A stretch of DNA of 64,000 nucleotides from Syngnathus acus. Taxonomy: Eukaryota > Chordata > Actinopteri > Syngnathiformes > Syngnathidae. Below the pieces are notes generated by a model that searched no databases, had not been told where the DNA came from, and saw only the letters and a list, made by a program, of their open reading frames with translations. Shown piece by piece: positions 37,526 to 48,437 of this stretch. The translations under genes and the position numbers were made by a program. Positions within the stretch are counted from its first letter, which is position 1. Every line of letters begins with the position of its first letter. The DNA is taken from contig NC_051102.1 in assembly GCF_901709675.1 (NCBI RefSeq), forward strand, positions 5,181,412 through 5,245,411, given 5' to 3'.

Positions 37526-39010
37526 TTACGCCAACATGTCAAAGTCGTCTCTCTGCAAGAGAAGCAATGATCGGTTAAACTTGAAGAAAAAACTGTGATC
37601 TTGTCTATTTTAAATATGGAGTAGTACTTCAGAAAAGCTCACCTCATCATTGTAATTCATGACATGCTGTTTGATCTTTGAGGAATCTACCCAGGTCACA
37701 TAATCTTCCATATTTCTGCAAAGATATAAAGAAATATTTTTTTCCTTTATCCCAGCTCTTTCAAAGCATTTCAGTGAAGATATCTTGACTGACCTTGTGA
37801 TGAGAAACGCTGGATCTGTGATAACCTCTGGGCCCACACGTACGTCTGAAAGCAAGTCAAGGTCCACCGGAACCCGTTTTTGCCCGGGAAAAAAAAAACA
37901 CCAGTACAAATGTGCAGACATAAGTAAGGAGTAAAGGATACGTCCTTGCTCGATTAAGGTGATAGCAGTTTTCAGGTTCTGGGCCATTCGAAGACTCAGC
38001 ATGATGCTAGGAAGACGCCTCCTGTGGGAGTGACAATGACGGAAGCACTGCTAACTTTGAAGCTGTGTGCTAATTTGTACAATGTTAAACACTTTCACGG
38101 CTGTATTTTAATATAGGTCATTACGTTGGTACTGTACTTAAAGCGTCAAGTATTTTTCAGGTGGTACTTGGTGTAAAAACTTCTTTTGAATCGTAATTAA
38201 CAGTCTCCTTAAATTAACATTCTACTCACAGTAGTAAAGAGCCTTACCTGCAAAATGCTGAAGCTGTGACTTTCTCTGTGAGGGACAGATTCTGTCTGGT
38301 GGGGATGAGTCCGATGCTGTAGCTATTATCAAAAACACAACACAAGTTTCCGGCATAGTCTTCTTTACAAACTGACCAATTCAATGTTTATTTTGGGGCT
38401 ATGAATTAGGTGTGAGGTGTACACAAAATACAATTGTTTAGAAAAGTTGTGATGTTCCATGTATTGCATCTCAAACTAATTTTAACCAGACATGTCATTT
38501 CCAGGAAAGTTTCTACTTGCATTTTCGTTTACACGTATTACTTGTATTACAGTGATAAAATGGAAAATCCCCCCACGATTAGGGAAATTACATCTTGCAT
38601 CACACACAAAATGAATTCCTCTTTTCCAAGGTTAGTTTATTTAGAATGTTTGCGACGTTCAAGATCGCCACTCACAGTTTTTCTAGTAGATGATGTGTAC
38701 TCTGAGCTCTGAAGCCATCGTTCTCGTCTAGGTCTCGGATTTTCTGTGCCAGGTCCCTGATATTTCGACTCAGCTTGTTGTACCTGAGTAAGCAACATCA
38801 CGTTTAATCATCATTTATCATGCATGTATCCTATATTTCATACACACTGCAAAAGGACCGCACGGTTGCTTACTTTGTGTAGTCCTCCCTCTTTTCGATG
38901 CGGTATCTCCTCAACACTTTGACCTCGTGAATATTGTTGTCCACCTCCCAGTTAATAAAGTCCACCTTCTTAAGTAACTTCTGCTCATGGTACTTTAGTT
39001 TACGGACCAT
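37526..39010 (-). CDS. imp3: IMP3, U3 snoRNP protein of 18S rRNA processing, 7 exons
   Basis: A nucleolar S4-like protein that with MPP10 and IMP4 bridges U3 snoRNA to pre-rRNA in the small-subunit processome. Exons (minus order): 39010-38874, 38783-38676, 38322-38248, 38021-37942, 37845-37794, 37715-37643, 37552-37526. Total 183 aa (human 184). It starts [20 protein letters not shown]. The S4 RNA-binding region includes [19 protein letters not shown] and [19 protein letters not shown]. The C-terminus has [17 protein letters not shown] and ends RDDFDMLA. Human IMP3 is a single-exon gene as far as I know, so the multi-exon structure is the probable ancestral form. Confidence 0.95.
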
Positions 39011-39740
39011 TTTATAATATTTACAAATGACTTCTTGTGCTTACGATTTTTAGTCACACGATGCGTGCGTGATTCAAGAGACACGGGAAGCACGCGTTGT
39101 TCTTCGCTAGTAAAAAACACAACCCTGGTGTTAAACAGTGCCACCTGTTGACAAGATTAGGAATTTATTTTTATTTATGTAACAAAAAGAAATAGAATAA
39201 GTCATAATAAATTACGTAATTAATTAATTTAATTAATCAACTTTGAATTAGCTAATTTAGCATTGTTTAGCGTCATTTTGTAGATTTGATGTCGTTTCAT
39301 CTGTGTTTTCCCTCATTGTAAGTTATTTTTTAACAAACCATTTAGTGTGCTGACATGAACCCCCCCTCCGTTGCACCTCGCTATTATAACAAATATTATA
39401 TACGATTGGTGGAATACCATTTCCATATAGATATTTAATTTCTGAAGAAATTGCGCGTGAAGGCGTGGTGATCCATTCAATGTGATGTAACATTTTTACA
39501 CGGTATTACAGCGGTACTAACTGTCAGTGGTAATGACGAACAAAGCCTTCCCTGTCAGCAAATACTTGCAGTCAGTTTCGATATCTGGCAGCTGACTGTG
39601 ATCATGAAGGAATATATTTGCTTGCAGGGCCATAAAACTCCTCTCGTCTGCAGGCCAAGGGCATTGAAATACCGCCTGATTACAAAGATGCGTGTATTCA
39701 GAACGGGCGCTCACTAAAGCTAAACTGCTTCCTCAGCTAA

Positions 39741-39836
39741 TCCATCCATCCATCCATCCATCCATCCATCCATCCATCCATCCATCCATCCATCCATCCA
39801 TCCATCCATCCATCCATCCATCCATCCATCCATCCA
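39741..39836. repeat. (TCCA)24 microsatellite
   Basis: Ninety-six uninterrupted bases of TCCA units. Being tetranucleotide it is open in several frames and creates false ORFs (IHPS / WMDG repeats) on both strands. Confidence 0.98.
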
Positions 39837-41751
39837 AACGTCTGTACGGTGGTACCTTGAGATACAAGTGCACGTCTTGACCACCTGAGGGCAGTATCGT
39901 ACATATATACGGGGTCAGTGGGACTAAAGATGAACTTTGAGGATTTCCTTTTTGTCTGGAGCGGCGAACGTCAGCGCGTGCACGAGTCACCTGCGTGACT
40001 CAAGGTCAACAGAGCGCGTGCACGCCACTCACCTGCATGTAATTAAGGCTCCCAGGAGGAAAACGGAATGAGCAAAACATAACGCAGCACGGAATGCAGA
40101 GGAAATACAAAAAGAAACAAAGACCTGAACAGATAGACGGTAAAACTCACCTAAATTCTCTTTTTTGTCAATATGAGTGACTTGCTGCTCGCGCTTACGG
40201 GGTATTGAGACGTGGGGGAAATGTGCGTTTGATACGTGGATACCATTGTGCTCAATCATAAAGTGAAGACGGATTAAAAACACAACTTTTAAAGTATTTC
40301 TTAACACTTATTCTCACGATATCCTAGTCAGTTTTCCAAATGAGACAAAAGGGTGCTTGCTTTAAGATGTTTATGTCACTCTCAGTCGATATTTACTTAT
40401 AATTGACACATCGAACAAAAGAGAATTACTTTTCAAAAAGTAAAAATGTTCAACCAAACTATAATTTTGCACAAAAGTCTAGCATCTTAATGCTAACATA
40501 AAATGAAAACCATCATAGAGGTGCCAAGGGAAATTAGCATAAAGGAAATGATAAACTTTCAAACTTACTGCTCTTAACATATGAAGCAACACATACAAAA
40601 TATAAAACAATACTCCTGTATATTCTCTATCCTCTGTCTTGCATCATTTCCAGCCTCTTGCACTTTAGGGATAATCTTGACTTAATCCGATGTTAAATAC
40701 AGATAATTGTTGAAAATGTAAAAAGATTAAACTGAGAATGATACAGATCTGAGGGCATCAGAGAAATGTCAGACAAAGTAGCCTCTATTTTTCACCAGTG
40801 TTTTTCCCCCCCCCCCCCCAATAATAGCTTGAATTGATGGGGTTATTAACAACACTTAAACAAAATTATTGATTTATCACATATTACACAAGAAATGGAC
40901 AAATGTTGAACAAACTTAGGGCTTTTTATTGAAAAAAAAAAAAGGCAGAATGAAAAGCATTTTATGTCAAGCAAACAGCGGAACCCTTTTTAAAACATTA
41001 GCAGTTCCATGTCACAAAAATAGTTATGAAAGAAATCAAACCACACAAATGATACGTTTCGTAATAAATTAACCAGCTAAAAAGGAATAAAATGTGCTTG
41101 TGTCGCACAAGAAATCTAGAAAGCCTGATGCTGAAATTTTGAACAAACCTGAGAATATAAATATCAAAACAGCTTGTTGCAGCAATTATTCCATTCCACA
41201 GTTCCTCCTATTATCCTTAACTAGAGCCTTTTCATAAGAGGATTTTTAATTAAAAAAAAAAAAAGTAAAACAAAACAAAACACCCTTTCCTGGACAATGT
41301 GCATATCTCAATTAGTGTGGTGGAAAGAAATGATCTTTTTTTTTTGTAACCCCCACAGAGAGGCAGCACATAAAAGGAAATCCAAAGTGGATAATGCGTC
41401 CAACACAGCACATTTAGTGATATGAACAATTTGGACTGAGCTTTATTTTCACAATTAATAACTGCAGTGAAGTGACAGACTACCAGTATTTTTTTTTTTT
41501 TTTGCTTTTCATTTCAATAACTGCTTTGGAGCAAAATTCATGCAGCGGAGTCATTAATGTTACACGTCAACATTAGACGTTCGATAAGTGTGCGAGAACT
41601 CTGATGTTGCAACAGGATCTTGCGGTGTCAATGACAGAGACATATTGGATGGATTTTGCAGAAACAAAGAAAAGAGGAAAGACTGTGAGGTATGTTCTTA
41701 TTGCAATATGATAGCTTTAAAACCTGAAGAGTTTTTGTGAGGACACACTCT

Positions 41752-41778
41752 TTGTGTGTGTGTGTGTGTGTGTGTGTG
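41752..41778. repeat. (GT)n microsatellite
   Basis: A run of about 13 GT units in the gene-poor interval, followed by GAGAG. Confidence 0.95.
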
Positions 41779-44700
41779 AGAGAAAATGGACATAAGTACA
41801 GCCATTGGAAAGTGGGGAAAACAGGTAGTTTGTGTGAATGACTGGAAAAACTGTCCGTGCATCCCAAGTCACTGCCAGCAGTAACCAAAAACTGATGATT
41901 AAAAAAAAAAAAGCAAAACACATTTGAAAACACTGAGTCCAATGAGTGCAGCTGTCATTGGGATGAATAGTGAGACGGTATGAGTCAAAATCAGCATTAG
42001 GTCTTTGAGACGTCCTCATTATACTATCAACATTTTTTTCATTGAATTATGTTGATGTTAAGTGGTTAGAGATGCTAACTAATCAAGTTCCCACACTTTA
42101 TTTTTGCAAAAATATGTGAGCTTGTCGATAGGGTGGACATTTTTTTTTTAGGTTTGGCCACTGATTCTGATGAGGACTCCAAAGGCACTTGATGTTGATA
42201 ATGACCCGTATATGAAGATGCATGAGTGGTTGTGGAACAGGAAAAACAAAGACATGTTCTTCTTGAGTCGAAACACAACACATTTTGTCACCCTTTCTAG
42301 AGCACTTAGAGTGAAGGCAGTTTGACAACCTAGCAACATAGTTTATAAAGTTCCACAGTGTTTTCTTGAAGACGCATAGTCACACTGCCCTGACACGTTT
42401 TGGAGCCAAGTACTGTACACTTGTAAGACAAAAAGTGCCACATTGCATAAGGATCTTTTGTGTAAAGAGCCCAAAAAGAAGACAATGTGTATATACTTAT
42501 GCAGTGATCAAACTGTAAACATGGTGGTTGTAATGTAGTTTAAGGCTTTCAGAATCTCCTGAATAGGTGTTGAGGCTAAAAGAAAATAGGTCCATGCTGG
42601 ACAAACGATGTAGGGAAAACTGAGGTTTGCTTTGTAAGAATGAGTGAGTTGCCCTGTGGAACGCCGCGACTAGCAAAGTTGCGGACGTTACGCTTACGGT
42701 GATTAGCGACGACAACTGTCAGGGCCCAGTTCGCATTATTGTTGGCACCGCTGTTGGCGTCTTTAACTTCTCTGAAGTTAACTTTTTAGCCCCCCTAGTG
42801 CGTCAAACAGAAGAAAAGAAGAACCCGAACTTCATTTTACACTCAAAAAGATTGAATTAGCAACATTGTTGAATTACGTTGGACTGGAGTCAGATATCAA
42901 GTGTAAGACCACTGACTACAGGCGGGTAGTGTTTTTTCTTGTTAGTGTGAATGTGTCTGGATGTTGGATAGTACAAAACAATAAAAAAAAAAGAAAGTCT
43001 GGACCGTCTTTGAATTGATCCCACTGCGTTATCGCTATGTTTAATGTACAGGCTGAGTTTTGGGCCTTTTTTAAGTGGATTTATGGCCATTTTTGTGTGG
43101 CTTCAGGCTGTTCCACTTGTCCCAAAGAAGGCGCACGGATGTATTGTTTTCCCAAAGACTCAGAAAGATGACATCTATGTGAGGTATGTCTTATATGAAT
43201 CAAAGATGAATGAAACAAAATCTAGCATCATTGCGCGTTAAATAAAAAAATAACTAAGCTAATAACTAATCCAGACTTTCTTTTCTACAGTTTTGGGTCA
43301 GAAGAAAAGGCTGTGGGGCCCAAGTGTCACCAAAATCAACTGAGATGCATTTGGAAAACAGATCTTTCTCCAGTATATTTGGTATTTGCTCTCAACATCA
43401 CCGCCATCTCCTTTTTAGTCTCTTACAACAAACAGAAAAGTCGAATCACATTTTGTACCCGTTCTATTTTCTACTTAGCTCAGCAGTACCACATGAACGC
43501 CAGACGGCAAGAGTCTCGTTTATAAGGCTGCTGTGTGAGGGAAAACCTGTTTATATTCCGAAAGGTATTTCGCTATCTGGCTCCGCACCACTCATGGACT
43601 CGGTGCGTTTACTTTAAAGGTAGCACATCAAAAATCGTCTGTCACGAGCAAATAATAAGAGTTAAAAAAGAAAATCTAAGGCGAAAGCACACACGCGTAC
43701 ACGCCAACACACACAGGCGAAGGCCTTCCTATCAAGCCCGTACGGTTCCCCCTAATATAAGGACTACATCACATGTATTACTTCTGCTGCTAGCTGCATT
43801 ATACTTTTTTTGTCTACATTAAAAGCTTGAAGCTTATATACATTTGCATCATTATTAGACATAATACTACTGCGTATTATGTGTCAGCGTTTCCAGGGTC
43901 CTAAAGGATGTCTTAAGGATCACGTGCAAACAGTTCTTCTACAGTGAAGCCTGAGCCACTTGATGGCCAAATTGATATTTCATCTATGGTTAGATTTAAT
44001 ATAAAAAGAAATAACTTGGGATGATGCTTCAATGCAATTTTAAAAGACAAAAAGAAAAGAAAAGGAATGTATCACCACTAAAACTTGCAAAAACATGGAA
44101 TCGGTAGAGCTCAGAATAGAAATAATCTTCTAGCTGTTGCTGTGCTAAACTAACATCAGAATATTATTGTGCTACCCACAGTAAATAAATGCTACTGTAG
44201 AGTACGGCAACAATTTACAAAATAACCACGAAATGACAGAGGAGATTTGGCTGTTGTGTTGCTGTGATGTGCAGATTTTGACAGAAAAAGGAAAAAAAAA
44301 AAATCCCTGCAGATTGAGATAGTCTGATATGATTTGAGGGTTGGGTTGATTTTTGTCAATTGAAATCTGCTTTTTCGATTCCAACTCTTATCAGATCCCA
44401 CCTGAGAAAAGAAACCCAAATTTTGATAGGAGGCAAAAATCATTTCATTTTAGTAAATCCTACCAACCATAAATGAATAACAAAGGTTTTTTTTATTTAA
44501 AATATCCACTCACGTATATAATGTCCTAATCTGCTGGTGTGATCCTTCCGGCAGACCTATTATGTCCCAAATTAGAAGTAGAAAATCTTGTATGACATAA
44601 ATGAGTTGTGTAGCTTCACATTGGACTGTATTTCTCTTCCATTTGTCATTAAAAAAAAAAAAAAAAACAACTAGCGGTTTTGCTAGATTTGAACACAGCG

Positions 44701-45057
44701 GCGATTTGAAAAGAAAGTGCAGTAGAGCCAAATCAATTCCAGGAATCAATCAAGTGGGATCGAAAAGCACGTCAAAATCTGAATTTAAGGATTTGGAACT
44801 GGTCCCTCGAAGAAACAGCCAACAATACACAACCCTTTTCATGTTGCAGGTGGAAAGTGGTCACATGACTCCTCTGTGCGGGATGCGCAGCTAATGCTAC
44901 TAGCGCCTCACATCCAGCCCCGTGTCGATTTTTGAACTTGCGCCTCTTAAGCACAATAGAGCAATGCTTGATTTTTTTCCCTCAATGAAACTAATTGTAG
45001 CTGGTTAATCCCTCACTGGTGACCGCCGATGCTCCTGCCCCAAGTAACCTGAACCAT

Positions 45058-47263
45058 CTAATGGTGGACATTCAGGCTGGGAGAGGACATGCCCTTGTTG
45101 CGCCCCAACATGGCAGGTTGGAAATCGGGGTGACGCCGGGCGTGCTTGATCAGATGGTCGCTGCGCATGAAGCGCTTGTCGCATAACGGGCACATGAAGC
45201 GTTTCTCCCCCGTGTGTGTGCGGGTGTGGCGGGCCAGCTCGTCGGAGCGGGCAAACTTCTTTTCGCAGTCGGGCCAGGTGCATGGAAAGGGCCTCTCGCC
45301 TGAAAAACAGCAGCAGTAATTCACGGTTACATCACCGCTTGGTAGTATGTGCATATGGCGATGACTACACGCTACAGATGATCCAATCAATGAATTAATT
45401 GCCTGCAAATTGATTTTGCTTTATTAAAACATGTGCGTGCAGGGAGCAGGCATTATTGTTGTGCACTTTGAAAAGCCATCCTCAAGTTCCAAGATATAAT
45501 TCCTGTGAATTTGAGTATGGCACGGATGCAGTTACATCACAATAATAGCAGAGGCTAACTGCACTGTTAAATACATGAAGAAAAAGAGCATTCAAGAGAA
45601 GGGATTCAGATCCAACAGATTAGTTTTTTGCTAAAATACTGCTAGCCTTAATCCAACACACAGGCCTCCAAGAGCAGCGAAGGATAAGAGAGGAGGATGC
45701 TCGGAGCCATTTTCAAGATTACAAAGCCCACACCACGTTGTTGTTGCAGACCACTTTGTGGGCGTTCCCATCGCTTTTTTCTTTGAGCCATTTCCTGTCC
45801 TTAATCTCTTTGCGCCTGCTCAAGGACCCCGAAAGCATCATGTTCCCGATCATTTGAAAAATAATTTGTTCATTTTAGAACAACGTGTTCATTTGAGCTC
45901 ATCGGAAGGCGTATCGTAGTGTCTTCAACACATTGTGCGGATTACGTTTATTGAAACGACTTCATAAGAAGGTGCAACGTCATTTTGAAATTCCCAAGCA
46001 CATTAAACGTCGCATAAAACGTGACGTTCGATGTTATCGGCTATTTCCTCTTCATAACACAAGTTAGTGATTCGTCATGGGGGGGGGGGGGGGGGGGGTC
46101 CTCCGATTTAGCCCATGCAGACGACTAGGAGGATTACATTTGAATGACAAGCATGTTCAACAAACGTGTTACAAAACATTTACTCATTTATCGATTTAAC
46201 CTGTGGCCATAATATAAATGTTTCCCGAGCCTCCTAAACGTCGCATGACTATTGCGACGTTCAACCTAATCAGGATTTTTGAAAATGTACATAAAAGGTG
46301 CTCGCTGTGTGTATGCAGAGGGGGTGGGTGTATTCTAATAACTGAGTGTAATGTGCTGCCATCAACAGGAGAGACAGTGTCTGGCAACGAAAACGCGTAG
46401 GTTTCGCCTTACGTTCATTTCATATGCAAATCGAGTCAGGGAAGAGGTTGTCACCGGTTTTAACGTCCAGCCCAGTTCTTTTGTTAGTTTACTTCTTTGT
46501 TGGCGTCGCTAAGGGGGTAGCTTTCTTTCCCCCTCTTGTGGCTTTTGTTCGACAACAGGTTGAGGATCACATTCGATTAAAAAAACTGCCACGAAGTTGG
46601 GACAAAACGGGAGGAAGCGCATTACTGTACAAAAAGTTATTCATTACGTGTTTTCGATGTTGCCTTCACGGGAGTTAGGGAAAAGGAAGAAATTGAGCTA
46701 AAGGCGTCAACCATGCGCCACCCAGAACATGTGACTTCGCTATCTGTTGTTTCTGTACCTGTGTGTGTCCGGATGTGTGCCTTCAAGTGAGATGATTTCC
46801 CGTAAACTCGGTCGCATCCGTCAAAAGTGCAGTGGTGCCTCTTCACGGGGGAACGAGGGGGCCCCACGCCTCCCGCTCCCCCCCTCGGCGGTTGCTGTCC
46901 GGGGACCGGGGTAGCGGAGGGGGTCATGGTCGGGGTGGTGGGGTCCGACAACGTGGTGTAACCGCTTTCCCCACCGCACGATGAGTTGCTACTCTCAGAG
47001 TAGGCCGACATGGGCCGGAACTTGCCGTGGAGGTCTGTGAGGATACCGGCCACGGTCATCATGTTGGCCCCCTCCAACCTCAGGGTCTCCCGCACTTCGC
47101 GGTCCTCGTTCGAGCCGTCGTGCTCCCCAGGGAGCAGGCCCGCGGTGGTACTCGGCTGGCTGGCGGCGAGAGCCACCGGGGTGGGTCTGTGCAAAACCGG
47201 TCCACTCGATATCGAGACCAAACATTCGGCGGCGAAGTAGTCAGAGGATGCGGTGACCGACAT
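45058..47263 (-). CDS. Krueppel-like factor of the KLF9/13/14/16 group, 2 exons
   Basis: A nuclear C2H2 transcription factor binding GC/CACCC boxes. Exons (minus order): 47263-46759 and 45299-45058, joined in frame (phase 1), 248 aa. The N-terminus [18 protein letters not shown] contains the AAECLVSIS-type Sin3-interaction motif shared by KLF9, 13, 14 and 16. Three C-terminal zinc fingers follow: [21 protein letters not shown], then [19 protein letters not shown], then [21 protein letters not shown], separated by TGE(K/R) linkers. The intron splits the first linker, as in KLF9 and KLF13. The middle region is Ser/Thr/Pro-rich. Residues are a mixture of KLF9- and KLF13/16-like, so I do not assign a symbol. 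Confidence 0.9.
46079..46098 (+). repeat. 20-nt poly(G) tract in the KLF intron
   Basis: Twenty consecutive guanines on the plus strand lie in the KLF intron. The run can form a G-quadruplex on that strand (C-rich in the KLF transcript). It may also be an assembly or sequencing weak point. Confidence 0.9.
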
Positions 47264-48437
47264 GGTTAATCTTGGGGTCCAAAAAGTAGCAAAAATAAAT
47301 GAGGTGGGTGGCGGGGGTTCCAGCAGGCAGGAGGGGCTAACTACTGTAGTCTACTCCCGACCTCGTTTTCATCAAACTCGACGTAGCTGCACTTGTAAAC
47401 CCCATAAAGAGCTCCTCCGGTTCCTTAATTGTCATGTACATCAAAGAAATGTACAAGAGGGGCTAAAAGTGGGTTAAAAGGGTGCCAGTTCCGCCGAGCC
47501 AACATGCGTGTACCCCTCTGACTGACGGTTCATTGTGTCTGAGTGAGCCGGTGGTAAACCTACGCCCCCTGATCCGGACCGCTGGTGCGTTCAGGGTCCA
47601 TCGTTTTAAAAAGTTGCAACTTTGTAGATGAAATGGAATTGGGGCAAAAACAACACGTTGGCGTCATTTTGTGTGCACAATATTTCAAATATCGAGTAAT
47701 TTAACTTTCAAACATACTTTAAATAGCAAATCTAGCCCACAAGTAGATCCAAAGGTTGCCTACAATTCGAGTCCTTTAAGATGGTTTTCCTACGTCCGAT
47801 TTTTCTTTGTACCTGAATGCATCTTTAACGACAGACTGCCTGACGTCGTAGCACGGGCGTGGACCCGTGGCGCCCTGGCGGGTGCATCGTGGATGGCTGG
47901 CAAGCTTGAGCTTTGGGTAAGCAAGGATAATGGGAGGAGTGGAGGATGAAAGGTGTGTGGGATGTTCCGGACTTTTTTTTCTTAAAGTTAAAAACATGGC
48001 TTCCAGTCATCCTCTCTTTGCATTTTTCAAGTTCAAAACTGTGACACTAGATGGCTCTATTCTCTTCTACGTCAGTGCCAACATGTAATGGAGTGATGAT
48101 AGGCTGAGTCTTTGCAGAAACCCAAAGTACTCACACCCTACATTTAAATAGAAGCAGAGATATTTGTGCAGAAAAAGACTGGTAAAGAAATACTCACCCA
48201 ACTCCAATATGTAAAAAATACCAACAATGAAATTTATTTAAGATTTGTTGTTTGCATGCAGATGTAAATAACTTGAAATAGTCTTTTTTTTTTTTTTTTT
48301 TTCTGACACCCTTCTTTACACAACAAAAACAAATAATTGCCTTGGCTTTCACCATATTTTTGGAGGGGACTATTCTTTTAGGTCTAAGATGAAATGAAAC
48401 CTCTTAAAATAACATATTGCATTTTGTGTCATATGTT
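47264..48437. other. Intergenic between the KLF gene and the hAT gene
   Basis: This holds the KLF 5' flank, which is GC-richer and lies near its first exon, then AT-rich sequence with a T tract (48284-48302). The stretch 48117-48213 contains AAAGTACTCACACC and AAATACTCACCCAACTCCAA, resembling the hAT-type MITE seen near 33.6 kb. No gene is supported. Confidence 0.4.

Larger units (their letters stand above)
39011..45057. other. Gene-poor stretch (about 6 kb) between imp3 and the KLF gene
   Basis: AT-rich DNA with homopolymers, a TCCA and a GT microsatellite and no supported coding exon. Part of it is probably the long 3' UTR of the minus-strand KLF gene. A minus-strand AATAAA near 40925-40935, followed by a T-rich context, is one possible end. 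Short ORFs here are repeat- or composition-driven. Confidence 0.45.

Noticed and set aside
39692-39990. ORFs with IHPS and WMDG repeats
   Set aside because: These are translations of the TCCA microsatellite and not genes.
43020-43320. Possible THAP-like cysteine segment (GCSTCPKEGARMYCFPKD) with a donor-like GTATGT at 43182
   Set aside because: The frame stops after SER and the rest of a THAP zinc finger (the distal CxxH and the AVPTIF box) is not found. It is at best a decayed fragment.
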